Shown here piece by piece: positions 34,253 through 44,539 of a stretch of DNA of 51,257 nucleotides. The stretch lies in contig ML210234.1 in the NCBI GenBank assembly GCA_004369085.1, positions 1 through 51,257 on the forward strand, written 5' to 3'. Positions within the stretch are counted from its first letter, which is position 1, and the number at the start of each line of letters is the position of its first letter. Under the pieces are notes generated by a model, which did no database searches, had not been told where the DNA came from, and saw nothing but the letters and a program-made list of their open reading frames with translations. Source of the stretch: Coprinopsis marcescibilis. Lineage: Eukaryota > Basidiomycota > Agaricomycetes > Agaricales > Psathyrellaceae. Made by a program: the position numbers and the translations under genes.

Positions 34253-34536
34253 CAGCTGCGGACGTGGAGCACACACCTTGGCGCTTATCGTAGGTTGAAG
34301 CAGATGTCGAGATCGAAAACGTTTATGAGGTAAACATTCTGGACACCATACAAGGCTTTGGTAAGAATGTAGCTGGCCTTAAGGCACCGGAAAAGGTCGA
34401 GGACTTGGATGGGTGTATCGTTGTTGTATGTATAATTTGACCAAGAATTTGATTTTGTTTGATCGTATTGATCGCGGTCGATTCGGGATCCAGACAAATA
34501 CAAGCCTATGGGGAATTATGTACAATAAGCAGTAGG
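34253..34536. other. Spacer with no supported gene
   Basis: Between the Nha1 pseudogene and the first tandem array. No recognisable content. Confidence 0.35.
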
Positions 34537-35115
34537 CAAACTGCACTTGGGTGCAGTCCGCCTATCTCCGCCGTTTCTGCACCCTTTCGCGAACGGGGAA
34601 GTGCATCGACGAGGCGCCGTTGAGCCCGTTCGTGTGGCAGCAAACCGCCCACAAAAAGGTGCAGCAGTCGCGAAGATAGGCAAACTGCATTTTAGTACAG
34701 CTCACCTATCTTCGCTGTTTCTGCACCGTTTCGCAAACAGTGAAGTGCGTCGGAGAGCGTTCGTCATGCGCTCCCCGAACCACCCATAGCGTGTACGAAA
34801 CGAGGGAAAGCTCGTTGAGTACTGTGCATAGCCGTATCTTGCTAAGTACTGTACTCAACGAGATTCCGTTCATTTTGTATATTCTCACATGCATCGGGAG
34901 GTGTTCGCCATGGGCTCTCCGAACCACCTATGGCATGCCCGAACCGTTGCAGGACTTGTCAAGTACTGTGCACAGCTATACCTTGCTAGGCACAGTACTT
35001 GACGAGTTCTTGCTCGTTTCGTACGATGTTACATGCATTCGAGAGCATTTGCCATGCACTCTTCGAACCACCCACGGCGCCTGTGAAACGATCCAGTACT
35101 CGCCGAGTACTGTGG
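34537..35115. repeat. Array of degenerate ~140-143-bp tandem units, three with internal hairpins
   Basis: Units begin near 34537, 34676, 34770, 34921 and 35064. The last three share gaaccaccca/cta. Each of these holds a hairpin: 34811-34862, 34954-35007 and 35094-35112, spaced 143 and 140 bp apart. The stems contain GTACTGTGC-like cores. A frame is open across the repeats on the plus strand, giving a 48-residue periodic peptide, but composition does not suggest a protein. Function unknown. Confidence 0.75.
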
Positions 35116-35154
35116 TGAGTTTCATATACAGAGAAGGATGTAGTCCTTTGTTGC

Positions 35155-35290
35155 GTGTCTTGCATATAGCAAAATAATGCAGTCCTGTATTTTGTGAGTC
35201 TTATACATTACAAAATAATGTAGTGTCCTGTATTCTGTGAGTCTTATACATTGCAAAATAATATATTCCTATGTTCTGTGAGACCCTTAT
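35155..35290. repeat. Three tandem units of about 52 bp
   Basis: Repeated words are ttatacatt(a/g)caaaataatg, (g)tcctgta, and ttctgtgagtctt. The units are AT-rich and abut the hairpin array. Confidence 0.75.
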
Positions 35291-35624
35291 GCAGGGTGAG
35301 CCAGAGAAGAGGCCAGGGAGGGCCAGGGAAGGCCAGGGTGGGGGTCTAGGGTGTATCCAACCCTATGATTCTGGAAAATGTCCCTTAACCCTAGTCAGAG
35401 CCGATTTCCGTGACTATACAATGCTTCAATGGAAAGTAGGTGAGAAAATATGGGGTACTCACATCGTGATCCTTCTTCCACATAGACTGCATCCTGAGCA
35501 GGGAAAGACAGAAAAGAGGGATGTCACATTGGTGTTCCTATTTTGAAACAGGATACTACAAACCCACTGGAATGGTCTTTAGTATTAGGTAGGGATGTGC
35601 AGGAGAGAACACAACACACATCCT
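35291..35624. other. Spacer between repeat arrays
   Basis: Contains three copies of agggccagg(g/a) at 35313-35342. A frame of 91 codons is present but has no support. Confidence 0.3.
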
Positions 35625-36350
35625 GGTGAGCAGAGAAACGGTGCGGTGAGAAAACGGGGCCTGCAAATCACAATGAATGTGTACGTACAATCTACGGTGC
35701 GATGAGCAAACGGGGCCTGCAAAATTAAAATGAACCTACGTACATCCTGTTGAACAGAGAAACGGTGTGGTGAGCAAACGGGGCCTGAAAATCACGATGA
35801 ACATGGACGTACTTCCTGGTGAGCGGAGAAACGGTGTGATGAGCAAACGGGGCCTGCAAATCTTGACGTACAATCTACGGTGAGATGAGCAAACGGGGCC
35901 TGCAAATTGCAATGAACGTGGACGTACATCCTGGTGAGCAGAGAAACGGTGCGGTGAGCAAACTGGGCCTGCAAATCTCGATGAATGTGGACATACAAGC
36001 TGGTAAACAGAGAAATAGCCGGTGAGAAAACGAGGCCTGCAAATCAAGATGAACGTGCACATACAAACTGGTGAGCAGAGAAAAAATGCAATGAGCGAAT
36101 AAGGCCTGCAAATCACGGTGAACGTGTACGTACAAACTGGTGAGCAGAGAAACGGTGCGATGAGCAAACAGGGCCTGCAAATCATGATGAATGTGGACAT
36201 ACCGTCTGGTGAGCAGAGAAACGGTGCGATGAGCAAATGGGGCCTGAAAATAAACGTGGACGCACATTCTGTTGAGCAGAGAAACGGTGCGATGAGCGAC
36301 CAGGTCCTGCAAATCAACGTGAACATGGACATGGACGTACACGCTGGATC
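35625..36350. repeat. Minisatellite, 11 units of about 69 bp
   Basis: Each unit carries gagcagagaaacggtg, gatgagcaaacggggcctgcaaat and a (a/g)tgaacgtggacgtaca tail. Eleven copies of the ggcctg(c/a)aaa core are countable. Two units are shortened to about 45 bp. The period of 69 is a multiple of three, so minus-strand frames of 155 and 198 codons stay open and encode a 23-residue repeat containing AHRTVSLLT. These frames overlap and neither has flanking gene structure. Confidence 0.85.
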
Positions 36351-36454
36351 GGAGTTAAATGTTCTTCAGCCCACAGAAACGACTCCACCTATCGAAGAAA
36401 CCACCCACCTTTACGAAGGACTTCCGCACATGCCGAAAATGGCGAATCCCACTG

Positions 36455-37411
36455 TCAGGTTGTGGCGGTACAGCCCTTGTATCCGCTTCCGCGAGGGAAT
36501 ATGTAAACCGTGTCGTGCAGACCCGACTGTTTTCGGATTTTCAAAGTGTTTTTTGGGTCACAATCTTGGCAAGGAACATACCATACTGTCCAGGCCCCAT
36601 CCGTATACGTCCCGAGGGCCGTTCTTCCGCATTGCGGACAGTTGCTTGCAATTGATGGCACCAGTACCTTCTCGATTAGCATACTCATAACCAATTTCTC
36701 ACCCGATTTGACGTTGTTCTCCCAGTTGTCCAATCTTACCAGTGATCCATCGTCTTGTCGTGAGATACAATAGCGTCTCTCGGCTACCCGCCGCTCTCCG
36801 GGTTTCCCCGCAAAGTGCTTCATCATGATATAGTGCATGTCCTTTCGAACACGAAGTCAGTGGAGAATGATGACAAAAAATGAAACTACACCATTACTTC
36901 TTGAGATCTGACAAGCTCCCAAGGCACAGAGAACGTTTCCCCAAGCGCATTGGTAATTTTTACGGCGTTTGCATCACTGTAGCCTACGCTCGCTGGACAA
37001 TTTCGTTGGAGTTGTCGAATCTCCTCCCTCAGTCGACGTAGCTCGTGTTGGACTTGTATATAACCATCAGTACGTTATCACTCGTGCCTAATAGATGATT
37101 ACCTACGCTCCGCGCTGTCATTCATTATCATGTCTCCTCCGATGGCGTTGATAGTCGATCCGTGTATGGAAAAGTTGTGGGCACCGAAGAACATCTGGGC
37201 GAACGCTTGCTGAGCGATCCCTGCCATCTCTGCACATGCTCAATTGCTACTCCATCCAAAGGGGGAAGTACTACTCACGCATGGGCAGTGCCGTCGCGGC
37301 GGGATGCATGGGGTGAATGTGGTAGGAAGCCGTACCAGGGTCATGGAAAGGACTTGGAGAGTTGACCGGCGCAGCGAAGGGAGGTGACAAGCCGTGGTTT
37401 GGCGATTCCAT
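36455..37411 (-). CDS. Ubiquitin-like-domain protein (Agaricomycete ULD type) with C-terminal zinc-finger-like cysteines
   Basis: Four exons (37411-37279, 37229-37107, 37052-36898, 36841-36455) give 265 residues. In order: a proline-rich N-terminus; the segment NFSIHGSTINAIGGD, a motif that precedes effector domains in many Agaricomycete proteins; a short coiled coil (HELRRLREEIRQLQ); then a ubiquitin-like fold of the ULD type, with ALGETFSVPWELV, a KPGERRVAERRY strand and SGEKLVMSMLIE. The end carries CPQC and CQDC pairs about 25 residues apart, which could bind one zinc. Family assignment rests on motif recall. The function of this family is unknown. The 69-bp array lies just downstream of the stop. 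Confidence 0.7.
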
Positions 37412-37601
37412 GGGCAAAGGCTGGTTTACAGAGGTAAGATGGTGGTAGGAAGGAAGAAAGATAGACGAGTGCTGTTAAGGAGCGAGACAGCCTTGTTTGC
37501 GTTGGAGATACCCGGTCAAACTCCGGGACACATGATCTCAAGGGCGCTAATTATAGTCACCAATCGGACAACCGTCCTGGTCCAGAGAGCTTGATTTGGC
37601 G

Positions 37602-37652
37602 GTCAAAGGGTCACTCTATCTACATGGAGAGTGGGGATAAAGTGACCTTTTC
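37602..37652. repeat. Short imperfect inverted repeat
   Basis: aaagggtcactctatc and gataaagtgacctttt are reverse complements at 13 of 16 positions, separated by about 17 nt. Possibly the end of a small element. Confidence 0.45.
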
Positions 37653-37689
37653 GGTTAAATTTTCTCTGCCAAAGTAACTTGTAACCGCA

Positions 37690-38600
37690 TCCATAATCCT
37701 AAGCGCCTCCCTTCGAATCTCATCCCTTGGGCAGTCCCCGCGATGATTTTTCAACCCACTGCACCACCCAGCGAAGCACATCTTCTGCTTCCTGAAAGAA
37801 CTTGGCGATGATGGCAATGTCCTCCATGCTCTGAAATTTTCCCACTATCGGAGAACGGACAAATGAGAACCGAATCTCCTGATTCAGACTCTTTGCGTAC
37901 CGGTACAAGCGTCAGTCTGACAGCCTGGACAAGGACATTGTTTCCGCCTTGTAAAACATTGAGATTCAACGGTCAAAGGTACGATGAGGTGAGTGTATAA
38001 GCCCATCAGACTACTCTGCTAATCAACTGCGCAGATTACTACCAAAGTCGTGTCGCCTTGGCTTCGCTCCCCAAAATGCGCAGGCGCCCTGGGAGCTGCT
38101 CGTGTGTGGATGGCGCAGGGAAACCTGGGGAAATCACCTGTGTAATTTCCTCTGCGGATTCCCAGTCGTAACAGGGTTCGTCGTATGCGTCGTATGCTGG
38201 TTCCCATTGATCGTTCATCTACAAAGTTACCATCACCGTCAGTACGCTTGTCATTTTACATTTCCTCCACGGATATACAAGAACCACAGTGTACCTTCCC
38301 GTGTTCAGCAGTAATCAACGACATATACTCGTAGCTCATGCATCTCTGCACGAAGGTATATCGTGCTAACAGCCTCATCCGTCTCCTTGATTGCTTCAAC
38401 GGCAGTGTCGTATCGACTGTATGCCCGACCAGCAATGGCAAAAGAATGGTTGATCAGCATCGGATATCGAATAAAGGGCCATAGCTTTGCCATATTCATT
38501 GGCCTCATCCATTCATTGACGGTACCAACATGCCCAAAAGCTACACCCTCTTCCCACCAACCCCCATAAATACTCAAAAGACGTACATACCATACATATC
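37690..38600 (-). other. Fragmentary coding signals, gene not resolved
   Basis: Minus-strand stretches have protein-like composition: one near 38500-38305 (INHSFAIAGRAYSRYDTAVE and AIKETDEAVSTIYLRAEMHE), one at 38220-38140 starting MNDQWEPAYDAY, and one at 37908-37720 with SMEDIAIIAKFFQEAEDVLR. I could not join them into one frame with confident splice sites. They may be exons of one diverged gene or relics. No family recognised. Confidence 0.3.
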
Positions 38601-38794
38601 AGGTAGAGCAAAGTTACACACAACGAACTTGTAGATGCAACAGCCACCATGGCTGTTCATCTTTAGCTCACTGTTTCAAGTCGTCACAGGCATCAAGCGA
38701 GATAGGAAAACATGAACGTACAAGCATAGTTTATACGTAGACAAAAACCTCAAAGGTCTGGATATAACCAGCCTGCCACAGCGGCGCACTGGCG

Positions 38795-39095
38795 TTATAA
38801 CATGGTGGGTATGTAACAGTTACATTGGATACACTACTCAACCAACAAACATAATTACTGAACAGTGTGTAACGGTGTGTAACGAACAAATCACAAGAAA
38901 ATCGAACACGCAGGGAAGAGATACTTACCAGAGGGATGCGTAAAAGATATGTAACGGGATACGTAACAGAGGTGTGAAACAGATTTGTAACGGGGAGAAA
39001 TGTAATGGGGGAGAAAGAGAGAAATGTAGCGGATGCAAAACGCTAACCGCGACACTAGGCGGCATTACATACCTGCTACAAACTAAATTGGTATA
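38795..39095. repeat. Cluster of TGTAACGG-like short repeats
   Basis: At least seven copies of (A/G)TGTAAC(A/G/C)G occur in about 240 bp, including a palindromic ATGTAACAGTTACAT at 38810-38825. This looks like the subterminal region of a DNA transposon or a degenerate microsatellite. Confidence 0.5.
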
Positions 39096-39117
39096 TTGGT
39101 TAAATATCACAGTGCGG

Positions 39118-40173
39118 TTACTCACCATTCTCATTCTTCTTCAAAACTGCCTTCGCAGTGCGTAAGCTCTCCAGAGGATCCACAAATGCGTGCTTTGGGG
39201 GTGCGAGGGTGTATCCCCAGTTCTTCACCCCTGGCACTTCAATCACCCCCTCGTTCTCACCAAAAGCGGTAATCCATTCCCCACCACGCGAGCGCCCGCT
39301 TCGACGTACAGGAATGGCGGGAGTGCGACTCTTGCGCCCCTGCTTGGCTGGCTTGGCTGATGGGTCGACGTCGTGATCAGACTCTCCGCGTTGGCGCTTA
39401 TTCGAAGATGCAGGCGGAGCAACAGGGTCGTCGATGGGGGCAGTGATCGTTTCGGGACGATGGTGTCGTTGGCCTCTCCATTGGCCTCTCTACTGGCTTG
39501 TACAGCAGCGGCGCTCGCATCGATGGGAGTGTTGGTCTTGGCAGTACTAGGTGGTGCACCCCCACTGGTGGTAATCGATGGATAGACAGGCGGGTTGGGA
39601 ACAGTACCAGAAGGCTCAATGCGGGGGTTTGAATTGGGGGTGGGCTGTTGACGGTAGGGCAAAGGTCGCGAGTCCTTCCTAAACCCCATACGGCAGAGTT
39701 CGTAGGGCAGAGGAACGTAGTTGGAGACGGAATGCTCAAGCAAAGCTTGCATGACGTCGGGTTGGCGAGGTGGGTCGAACGCTAGCAGGACTGGTCGGTA
39801 AGTATATGCATTCAGTCTAACAATGTCCAGGACTCACTTTGAGCGGCGAACATCGAGAACGGCGTATCTTGCCAGGCCATTTGCCTTTCCATGACACTAT
39901 GAGTAGGCTTGTCCTTGAGGGTCGATTAATTTGTCTTCGCCAAAACTTTCATCGTCATAAATGCTCACACTCTCCTGGACGAATGAGTGGGTATCCCTAC
40001 CCACCACGGATAGCAGGAGGACTAGATTTGACACCAGCGACCTTCTTGCTAGCCCATGCGCAGAGGTCGAAATGGCCAGCCTAGATAAAACGACAACGCG
40101 TTAAATCCTTCTTCAATGATTTCGTAGACGGAGGATCGGGAGATGTGATGTGGTGAGTCGTGTTGGAGAGCAT
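39118..40173 (-). CDS. Possible gene of unknown family (poorly resolved exons)
   Basis: Several minus-strand stretches look coding. 40173-40090 begins with ATG and reads MLSNTTHHISRSSVYEIIEE. It continues after a CTAG acceptor with AGHFDLCAWASKKVAG. 39900-39840 contains QMAWQDTPFSMFAAQ before a GTGAGT donor. 39790-39600 holds QALLEHSVSNYVPLPYELCR. 39460-39118 holds a basic, NLS-like SNKRQRGE / KPAKQGRKSR region and then GVKNWGYTLAPPKHAF. Between the last two blocks the frame must change near 39470, by an intron I cannot place or by a frameshift. The protein would be hydrophilic and possibly nuclear. I do not recognise the family, and it may be a pseudogene. Confidence 0.4.
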
Positions 40174-40459
40174 GGTGTTGACGTCGTTGACGTCGATGCT
40201 AACAACGAGTCATGAAATCGACGAGCCATACGATGGGGGGATATCGACACCAGCTTTCGGATGTTGAGGTGGAGTGCTGGATCGTGAGTGATGCGGGACT
40301 AAGTCGAGACAAGACAGGAACTGCACGGACTAAGCAACTGACCAGTCTGTAGCGGTCCAGGAAAGACGAGATTTACATGAAAGGCTGGTATCCTCGTAGT
40401 CAATGACCAATCGATTGTCCTCCCCCCCAACAACCCACGCTGAGCCTTGATCATCCTGT

Positions 40460-41425
40460 CGTCGTCAAAGTGGGAGGCTGGGAGGACGAAGTAAGCCGAA
40501 ACCGACCCTCATCATCGGTGCTCACTCCCACCATAACACAACATCTTACGCGCACAGGACTGTCCCTGAAGGCCTTGCCAAACCTTTGGATAGAACCCAG
40601 CATCTGTGTCAGGACCGCATCCAGCCAAAACATTGTAGAAAAAAGGCTCACCAGTAAACATCATAGCCGTTATGGATCTCATTCAGCTTGCCAAAGCCCT
40701 TGTGAATTCATTGTTGAGGACTATTTGCAATTGCCCTGGGGGAAAGATTTTCCTAGAGCTCGGCGAGTTCGAGGTGCAGATTCGCGAGAATAGCATCGAA
40801 AATGTCTCGCAGCTGGGGATATGCGGCGACCCTGAGCAAGGATTGCGGAAAGGCATGAGTGAAGGTCGCGTCTTCGCAGGATCAGTGTGACGTGGGAACC
40901 CGGGCCGAGCTTTTAGTTTTCGCTGCTTGGACATCTTTGGTAATATTGGCAGTCAGCCTGGGCTATTCGCCGCTCTCTGAGCCTCGCGGAGAGTAGCCTT
41001 GTTTATTATGTGGAGTTGGGCACAAGGGTGAATGTCAGATACGCAGTGCCTTGAACGGATGCATCGCGATCGCTGGCACCTGTACCAGTTCCTGCAAAGA
41101 CTTGCGGGGGTAATCTTCGACAGCCCTTGGTCGTGCACGGGCTCCGTCTACGGGCCTGCTCTGACGCGCACTCTTCTTGCCGGTTGCCTCGCCATCGACG
41201 ACAGTCACTATAGTGTCTAGACAGGTTGGATCGGGATTTTGTCGACGCCAGGACCACTCTTCTGGTCGATTGTTTCGGCAGCTTCTGCAATAAGCTCTGG
41301 ATCGCTAGTTCGACCTGGATCAGGCCTACTCCCTTGGACGGAGCTGTGTTCTCCATGAGCGGAAAGAGATATGTCTCCCTCTTTCTGACGTGCCACGATG
41401 GCAGCTGCCGAAGCAGGCAATGTTA
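40460..41425 (-). other. Fragmentary coding signals, possibly one decayed gene
   Basis: Minus-strand blocks with protein-like composition: 41420-41220 (AAAIVARQKEGDISLSAHGE), then in another frame 41210-41040 (VTVVDGEATGKKS, LQELVQVPAIAMHPFKALR). At 40860-40760 there is HAFPQSLLRVAAYPQLRDIF followed by a stop. Frames are broken by stops without obvious splice sites. It could extend into the possible gene at 39118-40173. Confidence 0.25.
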
Positions 41426-41774
41426 GACATAGCGTTTATCGAGGATACTTGTCGAACCTGAAGCCAAAGATATAAGCCCCACGATAACGAACAGGCAAGG
41501 TAGATAGACCATAACTCGAATATAAACTAGCGTCCTTAAGTGAACCTCAGTTTGAACACCCCATTTCTGTACATTCGATATATAAGTATCGCTACCTAAA
41601 CTATAAATATCCAGATTCAGGGACTATCTCAGTGCAGAGCATCGAAACAGGAATTTTATGTTCCTTATCAACTGTCTGGGAGAAAATCGATACCAGTGGG
41701 GAAATGGCGACAGAACAATTTCATACGAAACAAAAGCAGCACTGGCAGAGTACCGACCCCTTCAAAACATGCGC

Positions 41775-42032
41775 CTATTTATGCTTTGACTTGAAAGACA
41801 GTCGAAATGGATGCCGACGCCCGGGTTCGAGCGACGAGAGCCACAGAGACCAGATAAAGTCCAGGAACCCAATGTCCGATGAAATTCTATGAGCATTTGT
41901 CAATTCGATGTTGAAAGTGTGAAGGCATACACCAGGGGCGCTGGTAGCGTCATTGATCGGTCTAAAGACATATTCATATCCAGATGGGACGCCAGGGTCG
42001 ACAAACTCGTTTATTCCCCAGCCGCCAGAGTA
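41775..42032 (-). other. Exon-like open stretch directly downstream of the CRN gene
   Basis: After CTAAC (a branch-site-like word) and a CACTCAG acceptor, the minus strand is open for 85 codons. It begins YSGGWGINEFVDPG and continues with YEYVFRPINDATSAPG, a clearly protein-like composition. It lies 84 bp past the stop of the CRN gene on the same strand. It may be a lost or alternative last exon of that gene, or a relic of another. Confidence 0.35.
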
Positions 42033-42115
42033 CTGAGTGTAGACAAGAGGTTAGGGTTCGCTGTAAAACATCCAGGGTAATTTTTTGTGGTAATTACTAA
42101 TCCATACAAAGAAAT

Positions 42116-44238
42116 TCAAGGATTCCGGGCACACTGGCGCTTCAACCGGTCAACTTGCCACATGTCATGAGCTTTCCGCATCACACCCAACGGACGAACA
42201 CTTTCTTCCCAAGGATTCTCGGTGTTAAGCGTGGCTGGATATAGATCTTGCCCGTCCTTCCCAGCCCAATCAAAGTCAATGAGAAACACACCTCTGTTGG
42301 CCAAGCCATCAGACTCCTCAGAATGAAAACAGAGAATGTTGGCATCTCGCAAGTCCCCGAACACCACGTTCGCGTCGTGAAGGTATGAGATCGCCTTCTC
42401 GACTTTTTCCAGGACGAAGGCGGGGATGGGCACTCCCTCCTGAAGCAGCTCCCAAAGCGACATGCCCTTCACGCGATCCATCACGACCATGTACAGCTCC
42501 CCGACAATCCGCCCGCAAAAATGGAGTTTTGGGGCCAACCCACGATTGCTCAAAATCGCGTGCGCTGCTTGGTTGTATCGCCGCGTAAATTTGACGACGA
42601 CTTCTTGACCGGTGGTGTCTAGGGTGGCATTGTAGATGAAGGTGAGCGAGTCGCACCAGTTTGGGATAGTAAAAGTAGATTCCCCTTTTCGGGCCGTAAA
42701 CTTGGAAAATGTGAGCGGTGGCGATCGGGCATCCACAAAGGTCGGGTCGGGGTAGACAGCAGTGAGCTGGGAGCTGGCGCTGGGAGAGTCGGGGATTTCG
42801 TCGTAGTAGTTTATAAGATCTGTTCGAGCCGACGACAATGCGTTGAAGACACGAGCCAGCTGCGTAGCGTTTGCAGAAGCTTGGACGCCAAGAGCAAGGT
42901 CGAGTGTGTACAGGGTTGAAACGTAAATTGGTCCTACACAAACGGCGGCCGATACCTCAATGCGCGTCCCGCTGATGCCAAGGAGGATGACTGGAAAATT
43001 GCAGCTGCCCCAGAGGTCTTCGAACTGGGAGAGAAATCTTCAATGCGAATCAAGACAACTGGTGTGACACGTACCTTCTCGCCCATGAGGATTTGGTTAT
43101 AGTCGGCGGTGGCTTGGAGGACTGCATCACCACCGTTTCCGGGCATTTTCTTCAGCTCCAAGATCAGCAGAGCAAAGTCCTTGTGCCACCAGACCGCGTC
43201 TGGTTTGATGTTACTTGCCCAGTCGAGCGTCTCCTGCCACTCGCCGTTCGCTCCAAGCAACTTGTCAACATGAGGTTCGGTGTGTTGTTGGTGCTCCTCT
43301 TTGGTCATGTACAGTTGGACTGCATCCCCGAGAAACGCAGTAGCACGGTCGATATCGGAGCGAGAAGGGACAAGGGCTTCTAGGTTGTTGAGATTCTGCT
43401 GTAGCTTGGCAAGCGGCGGACTGAACATTGCGACAGGGACACGATCCACACAGGTAGGACGGGATCGGAGGACGGTAGCGACCTTGAGGGACGCACATTC
43501 TGGGGTAGAGAGGAGTATGTTCAATCTTTCGCCTCCATAAGCACTGAGAGGAAATATATCTGAAACTTTGTCCGCCGTGGAACGCACATCGATGGCCTCC
43601 CCTGGATGTTCGTGAATGAATTGGCGGGCGCGGTAAGCAATGCTGTGCCTGGGGTCAAACGGAATATCTGTCTACATCGCCTTTTAGCGAGGTATCTGTA
43701 TCCACACAAGCCACGTACGCACCTTGTAGACGCGGAGCTCTTTCAGCGACACTTTATGTCCGTGGCATTGGAGCATTTGGTAGAGCATTCCAAGGAGATC
43801 GGTTATAAGAGTGTCTTTTCTAATGGTTATACTGAATAAAGCGCGGTTTTCGGCAGGGTAACAACACTCCAAGGAGACTATATCGCGTCAGGAGAAGGAA
43901 CCGATGGAATAGGAGCAACACTCACCAGTAGGCTTCACCACGATGACATGAATATAACCTTTCTCTGGAGCCTGGAACACTTCTGATATCTGGTCGGTAG
44001 GCGAGAGCTTCACTGCGTCCTCAATATTTCCCGGGTCTCGCGCTTGTTCCGCGTTGGCTGTGGGGAGCGAAACCTTGACGAGCTGGATGTCGTTCGCGGC
44101 AATACCTCCAAGCACAGGGACCTTATCCCTGATCAGGTCTTTGAGGATGCTGACGTCTTTGCTGGGAGCAATCTCGATGGTGAATACCTTCTCTTTCCCG
44201 TCGCCAGAAACGAGGCATCGTAGAGCGATAGTCGACAT
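42116..44238 (-). CDS. Crinkler (CRN)-type protein: two ubiquitin-like N-domains, PD-(D/E)xK nuclease-like segment, kinase-like domain
   Basis: Four exons (44238-43926, 43877-43723, 43671-43075, 43024-42116) give 657 residues. The first ~100 residues match the CRN header domain: hydrophobic start MSTIALRCLV, LKDLIRDKVP, DIQLVKVSLPT and the closing IHVIVVKP strand. A second, shorter copy of the same fold follows (about 108-215): ECCYPAENRALFSITI, LKELRVYK, GGERLNILLSTPE. Next comes a segment with PDAVWW (PD at about 313-314) and LELKK (about 328-331), the PD...ExK nuclease pattern. The C-terminal part is a kinase fold: VVVKFT lysine (about 500), GDLRDAN catalytic loop (Asp 579, Asn 584) and IDFDW metal site (605-607). 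Such modular CRNs act as intracellular or delivered effectors in fungi and oomycetes; the target here is unknown. No signal peptide. Confidence 0.85.
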
Positions 44239-44539
44239 AGAACGGTTCGGTGAGAGACGTGAACAGCGATTCAAAGAAGTGCCATTCACAAGGAAAAAGT
44301 TAAAACCAAGTCTGCACCCCCTATTACTAAGCCGGTCTGATGCCGGCATCTCTCATCTATACCCGGGACCCTCACCCCCTGGTTCCCCTCCAACTCGAAG
44401 ACCCACAGCTGCCTCAAATCCACACCGATTACGACATAAATGCTCTGGTGAGTCCCGAACGTCTGAGATTTTGTAAGGAAGCGATTGTTCTCGTGTAAGT
44501 CCGAATTTCAACTCTGACCTGGTGCACTAGCTGACTTTT

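Noticed and set aside
34740..35177. Plus-strand frame of 145 codons with a 48-residue periodic peptide
   Set aside because: It follows the 143-bp DNA repeat, overlaps hairpins, and has no start context, splice sites or homologous protein that I recognise.
35625..36350. CRISPR-like array
   Set aside because: Units are directly adjacent and similar along their full length; there are no unique spacers, and the organism is a eukaryote.
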